Both the position numbers and the translations under genes were made by a program. From assembly GCA_019925795.1 (NCBI GenBank), contig CM034311.1, positions 17,490,926 to 17,554,925 on the forward strand: DNA of 64,000 nt, given 5' to 3'. This document shows positions 35,950-44,789 of the stretch, one piece after another. The stretch comes from Dendrobium chrysotoxum. Taxonomy: Eukaryota > Streptophyta > Magnoliopsida > Asparagales > Orchidaceae. Below the pieces are notes generated by a model. The model was not told the origin of the DNA. It saw only the letters and a list, made by a program, of their open reading frames with translations, and did not search any database. The first letter of the stretch is position 1, and the number at the start of each line of letters is the position of its first letter.

Positions 35950-36560
35950 TATTTTTTTGAGGAAGAATTTTTGCAGGGTATGGATGGATTGAGTATAAAC
36001 TTTATCTCAAGTGATTCTTCAAAATTTTTTAGTCAAGTACACATAGAATAAGGACCAATCTACACATTGGGTTATTGATTTTGATGCAATAGAAGGTAGC
36101 ATTCAATGCACCTGTAGGAAGTTTGAGATAATGGGTTGCTGTATTCTCACTGCATGAGAGTTTTGAGGTAGATGGATATTATAAAATTTTCTAAGAAGTA
36201 CCTAATGTTGTGATGGTCAGCAAGAGCTCGAAAATATATATATTCAAGTCATATGGGTATAGGTACATAAAAGAATAATTTTGAAGCTAGTAGTGGATTC
36301 ATATTCAGAAATCATCTCAACAGATTTGCACATCAAATTAGCAAAATAGCATAAGGAAATGAGGAGGCTGAGCAGTATATGTTGGTTGCAATGAAGGATA
36401 TAGCTGAAAATATTGACTTGATTCTTGATGGCAAGATAAAAAACTATAAATTTGTTGGAAATAAACAGGGTGGCAGTGCAAACTTGAAAGATGCACAAAA
36501 GCGTAAGCCTAAGGCATCTCTAATGCAAGACTAAAGGGTTACTGAGAAAAAAAGAAGGAG
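35950..36560 (+). pseudogene. FAR1/MURA-like transposase C-terminal remnant (SWIM zinc finger)
   Basis: Across frameshifts one reads FEEEFLQGMDGLSINFIS, then near 36070-36160 WVIDFDAIEGSIQCTCRKFE followed by LLYSHCMRVLR, then KKYLML-WSARARKYI, a FIFRNHLNRFAHQISKIA helix and EEAEQYMLVAMKDIAENID. This order (C.C....G.LC.H SWIM motif, KY.L.RW.. and a C-terminal helix) is that of FAR1/FHY3 proteins and the Mutator-type transposases they descend from. The third zinc cysteine is replaced by tyrosine and the frame shifts inside the finger. The catalytic core is not recognisable. Confidence 0.7.
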
Positions 36561-37920
36561 CCTAAGAGTAAGATATAACATCCTCATAGTTTTATTTTCA
36601 TTATATATTATGAGACAATAAATATTTTGCTAAGAATAATCTTTTCGACAAAGAAACATGCTATGAATGAAAAAATAACAGAAAAGGATAATCCTTCAAA
36701 ACAGATAAACTTCTCAAGCTTACCCGAATGCTTCAGTGAGGAATTCATAAACGGAGCAGCAACCAGATAGCCGGGGCCTGAGTACATGAGAATAATGATG
36801 GATCAAGCCCATCCATTATGAGACTTTTTGACAAATTAGGTTTCCTTCAAACATGGTAACCGCTTTCTTAATATCTCATATTAGCAGTACACCTATAAGC
36901 ATCTCTATTGAAAACACCAACATGGTAATGAATGCCCCTTCTTCTTTGTGCTACTCATTTCTTCAGAGATGCAATTGTAATAACTTTTAATTGTAATGAC
37001 TAATGATTACTTATAAAATAAAAAAATAACATCCTATTAAACTCAATATTTGTATTAAATTTATTGTTATAAAATTAGATTTTTTTTTTTTTACTTTAAT
37101 TCTTCCTAGTAAAGATTTTACACTATGTATTATTTCAATTCATGCTAGAAATATTTTTATAATATGTATTACTTCAGATCATGGTTTAAAGTTTTAACGA
37201 TAACAAAGGAGTGATACAGAGTGTAAAGCGCATCAAAAGTGCAGTTAAAGCACAATGATATAAACTAAGGAGATATCATTATGCTCTGGCTACGCTAGAG
37301 ATAAAGCACAGCAAAAACGTAACAAACACAATTAAGTCATTTTCTATAAATTTCCTTTACCTGCACTTTTTCTTCGCTTTTGATGCGACATAGCAGTGCT
37401 TTATCTGTAAATGTTCAATTCCCAATGTTGCGCTTTCACTGAGTTTTTATGCTCTTTGACTAGGCTTTGACCGTACTTTTTATGTTTATTATATTTAATT
37501 TTATATAGAAAATTTCCAAAATTATAACTTTTTTCAAAATTATTTAAACAACTAAGAAAAATTTTATACAAAATTATATTTAGCATTTAATGCACTTTCA
37601 CTACGCTTTTACTTCCCTTTTGATGATTTCTTGTTGTTTTACTGAGATTTTTCTTAGCTATTAGTGTGTTTTCACTAAAGCACAACCAAAGCGCGGCAAA
37701 CTACACTGTGCTTTAGCTGTGCTTTTTGTGTGTTTTCACATCGTATTGATTAGATGACAATTAATAAATGAATACAAAATAAAATGAATATAAAATAAAA
37801 TGAATAACTGATTCAATATATTAAAGAGTATAAAATATACAGAATTATTCAAAGAAATATATGTGATATAAAATTTAAAATTTATTTCTTCGTTGAAAGG
37901 AAGAGAGAGTATGCGAATTT
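36561..37920. repeat. MULE interior spacer with minisatellite cluster 2
   Basis: No gene is seen. 37.21-37.74 kb contains AAAGCGCATC, AAAGCACAATG, TTTTTCTTCGC and TGTGCTTTAGCTGTGC units, which face both ways and can pair with one another. Confidence 0.5.
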
Positions 37921-37924
37921 GGCC

Positions 37925-38350
37925 CTAAATTTTAGCATTTTATCTTGACAATTTTTATATTATGCCCAATCCAATTTCTTTTGAAGAATAACTTTTTTCA
38001 TATATTTGCAGACGAACATTCCGCAATCATCACTATTCGTCTGGCTTGGAAGTCCACGGACACTTTGTATATTCCATTTTATTATATTTGATTCAAATGA
38101 TCCTTTCGTGTCCTCATATATGACTTTTATCTGAACAAAATAAAGAACAAATATTACTTCATTGCCAATATAGAAAAAAAATTAACGTACTATAATGCTC
38201 TAACTTACGACTGCTTGAAGAATTCACTTGTGTTGCGGATTGGATAAGGAATCGTAAAATTTTTAAAGTTTCTCCTTCAGCCTACCTACAAGAAGAGTCC
38301 AGTGCTTATTGTGGATGATGAGTTGAATTAAAAGATTGCTTTCCTTCACT
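37925..38350 (-). pseudogene. ULP1-like (C48) SUMO-protease catalytic domain
   Basis: ULP1 proteases are cysteine proteases that remove SUMO. The minus strand reads HNKHWTLLVGRLKEK and KFYDSL, giving the catalytic His (HW) and Asp (YDS). A 78-bp GT..AG intron (38208-38131) follows, and after it IKVIYEDTKGSF, RGLPSQTNSDDCGMFVCKYM, giving the oxyanion Gln and catalytic Cys (codon 38025-38023). The exons join in phase. Two stops (before KFYDSL and after NPQHK) break the frame, so it is a pseudogene although all four catalytic residues remain. It lies inside the Mutator-like element, opposite to the transposase remnant, as in KIU elements of rice and Arabidopsis. Confidence 0.85.
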
Positions 38351-38699
38351 GAATTCTTATTGATATGTTGGATGTATAACTAGGTAGGGTGATTGTATTC
38401 CTTGTATACCTGCAAGAAGTCAACACGAATATTGCTAATATATAAGAAAATAATATTATATAGAGATTATATTTTACATTAATATTAACTCTATGCATTG
38501 GAGAGATGTATAAGAAGGGTTGAAACAAGTCAGATATAAGCTTAGCATTTTCAGATAACAACAAAGCAAAATGCATATACATGGTTGTTATCTAAGTATT
38601 AATCAGTAACTAAGACATTAATATTAGCTCTCAATATCACAATGTTACCAGAACAAAAAATACAGTCTTTCCTGTAAATAAAAAAAATAAACAGTGAAT

Positions 38700-38960
38700 A
38701 TAAAGAAAAATGCATGTAAAGCATAGTGAATGCACAGTGAAAGTGCATAAAAAGCACATCTAAAGCACAGTGAATGTGTAGCAAAAGCACAGATAAAGTG
38801 CAGTCAAAGTATAGGTAAAGCGCAGTTCATTTATAAAACTATAGATTAATTGTACTTTTGCTAAGCTTTGGATGCGCTTTTACTACTCTTTTTCTACACT
38901 TTAGTTGTGCTTTTACTTTTATTTTTGATACACTTTAGTTGCGCTTTCAAAGCTTAAAAA
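38700..38960. repeat. AAAGCRCAGTG minisatellite, cluster 3
   Basis: From 38700 to 38825 the top strand reads AAAGCACAGTGAATGCACAGTG-type units. From 38855 to 38950 it reads the complement (CTTTTACTACTC, TGTGCTTTTAC). The two halves form an inverted pair. Confidence 0.7.
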
Positions 38961-39159
38961 TGTTAATAGCTAGAATTTAAGGGAATGATTTAAATTTAAT
39001 GAATCTTACTTGTCAGAATACTTTTTAAAGCAATCATCCATAATTTTTTGCTGATCTATACTTAGGAAATCCCTCCCTGGATATTTCATTGTGTTTTTTG
39101 CAAGTCGAGGAGCAATTTTAAATGAAACAACAAAATTATATTAGAAGCTGGGGGGGCTT

Positions 39160-39745
39160 GCTGTAAAGTTGGGGGAGGTTTCTTATTATCTCTTTTTCTT
39201 TTTCTTTGTTGTACAAGTGGGGGGTCTTGTTGTACAGTGGTGGAAGATTTATGCTTAGATATGAGGGGGTGCTATGGGGGGTTTCTATACAGTTGGGGAA
39301 GATTTATGTCCCTTTTTTTTTGGGGGGGGGGGGGGGGGGGGTAGTTTGGGGGCAACTATAGGGGGTTTCAGTTCAATTGAAGAGGATTTATGTTCAGATG
39401 GGGGGCATGGATGGCAATTGGAGGGGTACTATAGGGTTTTCTTTACAGTTGGTTAGGATTTATATTCAGATGGGGGGCTTGGGTGTCAGCTGGGGGATGT
39501 TGTGGGCTATTTCTTTATAGTTGGTTAGGATTTATGTTCAGATGGGGGGCAACAAGCAATTTCTTTTGAACACTAGCCCAATCCTCACCTTGAGCTGGAG
39601 GGGGGTCTTGATGGGTAGAATGTGTGTGGCCTTGCAGGGGAGAATGAGGGGTTAGGGTAGAAAATCCTTTTGCTATTGGTGAGGGGATTTGGTGAGGAGA
39701 TTGAGGAAAAGTTTGAATTCAGAGGTTATCAATAGCAGTTATATC
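39160..39745 (-). pseudogene. Proline-rich tandem-repeat coding segment of the ULP1 gene (degenerate)
   Basis: The top strand is G-rich with units of about 70-85 bp (GGGGGGCTT..CAGTTGG..AGGATTTATGTTCAGAT). On the minus strand these translate to repeated PPSEHKSSPTVKKP-like peptides with interspersed stops, plus a Pro/Ser/Gln-rich lead-in (QSPHQIPSPIAKG, THQDPPPAQGEDW). It lies between the ULP1 domain and its probable N-terminal part on the same strand. I infer it is the variable linker exon of the ULP1 gene. A run of about 20 G at 39322-39341 interrupts it. Confidence 0.5.
39322..39341. repeat. Homopolymer G run
   Basis: An uninterrupted run of about 20 G directly follows a T run. It lies in the G-rich array and its length may be unreliable in the assembly. 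Confidence 0.85.
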
Positions 39746-39859
39746 AGCATTCATATTTTCTGCTTCCACTTGAGTAACACCCTAGAGGACATGAAATATC
39801 TGCATAGAAATTATAATAATATTAGCAAATATAATATCAGATCTTAGGAGAGCAAAATC

Positions 39860-40030
39860 GAATAAAAAGCGCTGTAAAAGGGCATAAAAAGAGCAATGAA
39901 AGCGCAACAAAAGCGCATTGAAAGCTCCTTAATTATGCTCTAACTATGCTTTGGATGCACTTTTACTGCTCTTTTACTGCGCATTTGCTAAGCTTTTACT
40001 GCGCTTTTTATATGATTTCACTACGCTTTA
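39860..40030. repeat. AAAGCRCAGTG minisatellite, cluster 4
   Basis: Top-strand AAAGCGCAACAAAAGCGC units (39866-39930) are followed by complementary GCGCATTTGCTAAGC and TTTTACTGCGC units (39950-40030), again an inverted pair. Confidence 0.7.
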
Positions 40031-40156
40031 GCTACTGTTTAAAGAAAACTTTTAATGAAAATTTACTCTAGTATAAATCTCAATACGTACCTATTTTTTC
40101 TTCAAGTTAGCAAATAAATCTTTAGCCTTCTCTACAGAATAAAAAATATCTGTATT

Positions 40157-40182
40157 GCCCCCCCCCCCCCCCCCCCCCCCCC
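40157..40182. repeat. Homopolymer C run
   Basis: An uninterrupted run of about 26 C. It could mark slippage or an assembly limit and is complementary to the G run at 39322. Confidence 0.85.
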
Positions 40183-40329
40183 AAGAAAATGTAGACTTAA
40201 ATTTGGGTACTTAGGGGTATTTAGGGAGAAGTGCTCCATGAGCCATATCTGCAAAAGACCAAGTAAAGTAATATTAGGTGATAAATTATAAAAAGAATGT
40301 ATAATATGAATTAGATTTAAATGAACTTA

Positions 40330-41045
40330 GGACTCACCAAAGGGAGAGGTACAAAACTATTTATGTAATCAAGTGGCTTCTCCTTAGCAAATTTGGTGGC
40401 AGTTTTATTAAATTTATGAATAAAAAATTCCCTAATACTCCCAGCTCAATTAATAAATGAGAATTCATATACATTACTTGCTATAGAGATGAGCTTTCTT
40501 GTGACTTTTAGGTTATTGAGGGAAAAAAATAAATTAGAAACCAAAAATATTATAAAAGTCTTTAACATTATTGCTTGGTTAGTTGATTGGTTTAGTTCTA
40601 TCATTTCACTTTTTTATATCGGTGGATAAAACTCCTATAAGTGGCTCACTCTGTCATATGATCTCAACACTTCTCTTGGGCAAACCTGTGAGCAATATTT
40701 GGTTAAATTAACTGATGAAAGTAAATGGAGAAATTAAAGCATGAATAAAATTTACTTTTTTAAATCAAACATGTGAGCAGAGCCACATCATCAGATTTAA
40801 ATGTTAGCAAATGACATTTGATAATGAAGCCTTATGCAAAGATATCCTAGAATTTCAACGGCTCGTATAGCAAAGGTACATTTTGCTGGAATAGTGGAAA
40901 CTTCAAAAACTGATGGATGTTCAAAGCCCTCAAAGTGTCCTCAACATCTTTGTGAATTATTTCGACAAATGAGTCATAAATATTTCAGAAGGTTGTAACA
41001 TAACAACGAAAATTAAATGGACAAACATAAGGAGTCATCTGCAAA
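40330..41045 (-). pseudogene. Probable N-terminal part of the ULP1-type gene
   Basis: The minus strand from 41045 has long near-open stretches: FVEIIHKDVEDTLRALNIHQ, FPLFQQNVPLLYEPL, IIKCHLLTFKSDDVALLTC and further down REFFIHKFNKTATKFAKEKP. The pattern of a leucine-rich helix bundle followed by (V/L)xFxxxDVALL(T)G resembles the N-terminal domain of plant transposon-borne ULP1 proteins (DUF1985-like or plant-mobile-domain-like). This is by resemblance only. Stops and frameshifts are frequent. Confidence 0.4.
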
Positions 41046-41089
41046 AAAATAAAGAAAAATACTCAGCAAATAAGGAGTAAAAGCAAAGA

Positions 41090-41470
41090 AAAAGGAAATC
41101 ATAGTGAAAGTGCATTAAAAGCACAATGAAAATGCAGTGCACTTTTCCTACACTTTTGCTGAAACTTTATTGTGCTTTCACTACATAGTTAAAGCACAGT
41201 GAAAGCGCAGTAACAAAAACAAAATGAAAGCAGTTAAAAGGAAAGCACAGTGAAAGCGCAGAACTGTGCTTTTCTTCATTTTCTATGTGCTTTGGCTGGG
41301 CTTTTTCTTCACTTTCCCTGTGCTTTTCTGCACTTTTAGTTCACTTTAGATATGCTTCTCTTTGTATTCATTTTAGATGTGATTTTATTTTTTAGAGTAA
41401 AAAAGTGCAGTTAAAGCATAATGAAAGTACAGTGAAAGTGCAGCAAAAATTCAGCAAAAGCACAGTAGCA
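41090..41470. repeat. AAAGCRCAGTG minisatellite, cluster 5
   Basis: AAAGTGCATTAAAAGCAC, AAAGCACAGTGAAAGCGCAG and complementary GTGCTTTTCTTCATTTTC units alternate orientation across 380 bp near the right end of the MULE. Confidence 0.75.
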
Positions 41471-41983
41471 AATGAAGCTCTATTAAAAAATATATAAGAA
41501 CGGATATGCAACCTAATTTTGAAAACTTAAGAATTTGATATAAGAACTGATTTCTGGAGAAAAGTATATATATAAGAACTGATACCATGAACGCACATCA
41601 AAGGCGTAGCAAGTCGTACTTGTTTGTGAAGGAGACAAACTTTTGTAACATCTAGAATGTGATCTCCTAGAATGTCGAAGGATTGGAAGAACAGCGTCTG
41701 GACCGAACGAGAGAGAGTAAGCACAGTGAAAAATGCTCGACGAAAAGTAAAATGACCTAGCTTTCGAGTATTTTGAACTCCTGCCTGCGAATTCAAATTT
41801 TTGGGGTCAGACCGGGTCGGGTCAGACGTGATGACAAGGCATAAAGGTCGATTGCTGAGAAGACATAAATAATTAACAATATCCAATCAAACATCTACTT
41901 GCTTCTCCAAGTGTCAATATTTAACTGGATGCAGAGCTACGTCCATACTCCGCCCCAAATAATTTCTCTTTATTAAGGGGCTA

Positions 41984-42388
41984 TTTGGCAACAAGTAGGA
42001 TTAATTTGAATAGGATTTATTAAATCCTATAAATTCAGATTTAGTAAATCCTATTAAAGTTAAATTTTGAAAACTGTTTGGCAATGTAAAGGTTAAATCC
42101 TGTTAAATTCTGTGGAGTTGTTCGGTAATATAATTAGATTTCAGGTGGTTATTTATAACTTGATGCTGGAAGCCAGGTTCTATTGTCCGCTCTCCCCCTC
42201 TCCCGCTTGCTAAAATCTTAAATCCGTTGAACTGCAGGATTTAGTAAATTCGGGACTTACCTAAAAAATGATGAGATGAAGGATTTATTATGTTGTAACT
42301 TCCAACGGCACCGTAAATCCTGTTCGATAGGATTTAGCATAAATCCTACTCAAATCAGGCATAAATCCCGTTACCAAACAGCCCCTAA
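41984..42388. mobile_element. Tourist-like (PIF/Harbinger) MITE with TAA target duplication
   Basis: The element is 41987-42385. Its left end GGGGCTATTTGGCAACA and the complement of its right end GGGGCTGTTTGGTAACG are inverted repeats. TAA flanks both sides (41984-41986 and 42386-42388), the signature of PIF/Harbinger elements. Internal sequence is rich in GGATTTA/TAAATCC. Related pieces occur at about 32521-32580 and 46575-46735. Confidence 0.85.
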
Positions 42389-42670
42389 ATCGGAGAGTTC
42401 GTCGGATTTATAGGATTTGACCGAAGAAGCACGAGAAAGTGAGAAAATGGTTACCTTCACGAGCTCCCTCTGTCATCGTCATTAATTCCAATCCAATAGA
42501 AGAGCGATGAGCAAGGAACCTTGTCTAAGAAGGCGAAAAGGTTTTTTAGCGATTTGTTCAAAACTCTTACTTGTGCCGGCGAAGTTGAACTGCTGGAGAA
42601 GGAAAGCAAACCCTAGGCTTACGACTAATGAGAAGATAAAAGAGAAATTCTTCAATTCAGCAGGCGTTAG
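42389..42670. other. Unclassified segment resembling a plant 5' leader
   Basis: On the minus strand it contains CTAGGGTTTGCTTTCCTTCTCC, typical of plant 5' UTRs, and CGCCGGCACAAGTAAGAG, a possible exon-intron border. No coding sequence can be joined, so this is only suggestive. Confidence 0.25.
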
Positions 42671-43101
42671 CCATATGAATTAATTAATTAAATTAAATTA
42701 AATCAAGAATATAATATAATTAATTAATAATTAGTAATATAATTAAAATTAAAAAATTAATATAATTAGTTTAAGTGATATAATTTGAAAAAATAATTAT
42801 TAATTATAAAAATAAACATAATAAATAATAATTAAATAATTATTGAGTAGTACAACACTTGAATGATTAATGAGATAATTAATAGTATAATTAATATTTA
42901 AAACTGATTAAATAATACTAAAATAATTAATTAAATTATAAGTATGAGCATTAGTTATTTCAAAAAATAATAAACTAATTAATTAGATATTAAATACTTA
43001 TTAAATTAACATTTAAATAAGTAATTTGATAATTAGTATTATAATTAGTAATTGAATTATTAGTTAAATTATTGATAACAAAGTTAGCTTCTAATTATAT
43101 T
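42671..43101. other. Extremely AT-rich spacer
   Basis: Almost entirely AAT/TAA/TTAAT simple-like sequence, with no gene. Confidence 0.7.
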
Positions 43102-43228
43102 CACTACAGGAAAACAGCTAATTTTCTGCGAATTTTCCGGAGGAAATAAATTCGACAGAATTTTCGACGGATTTTCCTGCGGATTTCCTTTGGATTTAAG
43201 ACGGAATTCCGGTGGATTTTTGGATAGG

Positions 43229-43935
43229 CTTTCCAGTAGGGGTGTCAATTCGGGTCAACGGGTCGGGTTCGGGTCGAACACGACTTGACCCGGCCGTAAA
43301 CGGGTTGACCCTAACCCGACACGGTTTTGCAAATGGGTCAGGTTTGTCAACCCGAACCCAACCCGTGCGGGTTACCGGGTTGACACGACCCGACTCGCGA
43401 AAATCTCTCGAGCCCAGCGAATGTGGGAATCCCGCGGCGGGATGCGGACACGGATGCTGGAGTCGGGATACGAAGCGGTGGCACTCCGGCGAGATGCCTG
43501 GAATGGGAGTCGCGGACGCGGGCACGGTGCTGCGGGCTTGCGGCTGGACGCGGGATGCGGCAGGTCCGGAACTCCGACGAGATGCCTGGAAGGCAGAGTC
43601 GCGAACGCGTGACTCCGAGACCTGACACTGTGACGCGGACTGGCAACGCCGTGACGACTGACGCGGACGCGACTTGATGGCTGCGCGGAGTCACGGACTG
43701 CAAAGCTACCGCTGCGGAGTGCTGACGCGACAGCGAAATGATCGGACCGCGCGGGATGGCGGGTCAAATCGGGTCGACCCGTGGGTTGTCGGGTCAACAC
43801 GAACCCGACCCGTTTTTCAAATGGGTCGAAAATCCGAACCCGGACCCGACCCGTTTCGCAAATGGGTTGACCCAAGCCCAGATTATTTCGGGTCGGGTTC
43901 GGGTCGGGTCAACTTTTGACACCCCTACTTTCCAG
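43229..43935. mobile_element. hAT-like non-autonomous element 1 (8-bp duplication CTTTCCAG)
   Basis: The element is 43237-43927, starting TAGGGGTGTCAA and ending TTGACACCCCTA. It is flanked by CTTTCCAG at 43229-43236 and 43928-43935, an 8-bp target duplication typical of hAT transposons. Both subterminal regions are packed with GGGTCGGGTTCGGGTC motifs, probably transposase-binding sites. The GC-rich body produces overlapping open frames on both strands that are not genes. It is nested in the CACTA-like element. Confidence 0.92.
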
Positions 43936-44289
43936 CGGATTTCATTCGACAGAATTTCCGACGAAATTCTGATGAAAATTAAATATGTTTAAAAATTACT
44001 ATTAAAAATATTTATAATTATTTATTTTGTTAAATTAATTTAAATAATTTACTAAATTTTTATCAAATTAAATATTTTTAAAATTATGTTATAATATAAT
44101 AATTACGTTAAAATTATGTTATAATATAATAATTATGTTAAAATTACATTATAATATAATTATTAAAAAAATATTTTTGCTTTTAATATAATAATTAAGT
44201 TATAATTAATTAGCTTTAATTCTGATTTTAGAATAATTAATTCTAAGTTATGTTTTAAATATAAAAAATAACATTTCTAAGTAGATTTT

Positions 44290-44510
44290 CCTACTTGGCC
44301 CAATGGTTGGGACGAAACTTGGCAGATGGCGGGGTGGGGGTTCAAACCCTGCCGCAGGCGCCCGCATGGCGCGTGGCTGGGCGGGCCGCCTGGGTCGGCC
44401 CCAGCGAGCTGGGGCGCAGCAGTCTGAGGGGGGGGACGCGTGGACTGGTTGGGGGGCCAGCGAGTTGGTAGATTGGGGCGAGCTGCTCGAGTGGTTAGAT
44501 TTTAATCTTT
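44290..44510 (+). repeat. tRNA-derived SINE-like segment
   Basis: TGGCCCAATGG at 44296-44306 fits a polymerase III A box, and GGTTCAAACCC at 44339-44349 fits a B box, about 33 bases apart as in tRNA-derived SINEs. A GC-rich body follows and ends near a T-rich stretch (44508-44526). No mature tRNA structure is formed and no target duplication was found, so it is only SINE-like. Confidence 0.45.
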
Positions 44511-44789
44511 TTTTCTTTAATTTTTTGGCACAAAAATAATCTGTCAAAAAATTATTTTTGACAATTTTTCCACCTGAAATCTGCCGAAAATATTTCCGGC
44601 GCATTATTTAACCTCGGAAGGGCTTTTCCGATGCGCGTTTTATCGTCAGAATAAATTCCACTAGAAATGCTAATTTCTGATGGATTTTAGACATTTTTCC
44701 AGTGAAAATGGCCGCCGGAAAATGACGTTTTTCCTGTAGTGAATATTTATCATTATAACTTAATGATAAAAGTTAGTGAGGGGTGTTAA

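Larger units (their letters stand above)
32653..41978. mobile_element. Large Mutator-like element (KIU/Kaonashi type) carrying ULP1
   Basis: The left end, GGGAAATTATTTGGTGCGGA.., and the reverse complement of the right end, GAGAAATTATTTGGGGCGGA.., agree at about 30 of the first 36 positions. They also resemble the 499-bp MITE at 17473-17971. Inside are FAR1/MURA-like coding remnants on the plus strand (35.95-36.56 kb) and a ULP1 protease pseudogene on the minus strand (37.93-38.35 kb, with probable N-terminal parts to 41.05 kb). A LINE lies in the left end. MULEs carrying ULP1 genes are known in plants as KIU elements. The target duplication is unclear: ATTTATGAG versus CTTTATTAA match at 6 of 9. 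Everything in it is decayed. Confidence 0.75.
43102..44741. mobile_element. Non-autonomous CACTA-like element (with nested hAT)
   Basis: It starts CACTACAGGAAAA and ends TTTTTCCTGTAGTG, perfect inverted ends of the CACTA (En/Spm) type. Subterminal regions carry repeated TTCCGACGGATTTTC/GGAATTCCGGTGG-like motifs on both sides, as CACTA elements do. The inverted match extends four bases outward (TATT..AATA), so a 3-bp direct target duplication is not evident. Without the inserted hAT element it would be about 940 bp. It encodes no transposase. Confidence 0.75.

Noticed and set aside
41527..41886. Minus-strand open frame of 119 codons at the MULE right side
   Set aside because: No recognisable domain; adjacent to minisatellite and TIR. 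It could be a leader exon of the ULP1-type gene, but nothing supports that.
43196..43992. Cluster of overlapping open frames up to 167 codons on both strands
   Set aside because: They coincide with the GC-rich hAT element bounded by an 8-bp duplication; the translations are Arg/Pro/Asp-rich and low in complexity, with no domain.
44296..44370. Functional tRNA gene
   Set aside because: A and B boxes are present but no acceptor stem or anticodon arm can be formed, so a SINE-like relic is more likely.
44248..44604. Open frames on both strands over the SINE-like segment
   Set aside because: They arise from GC-rich sequence containing A and B boxes; no domain.
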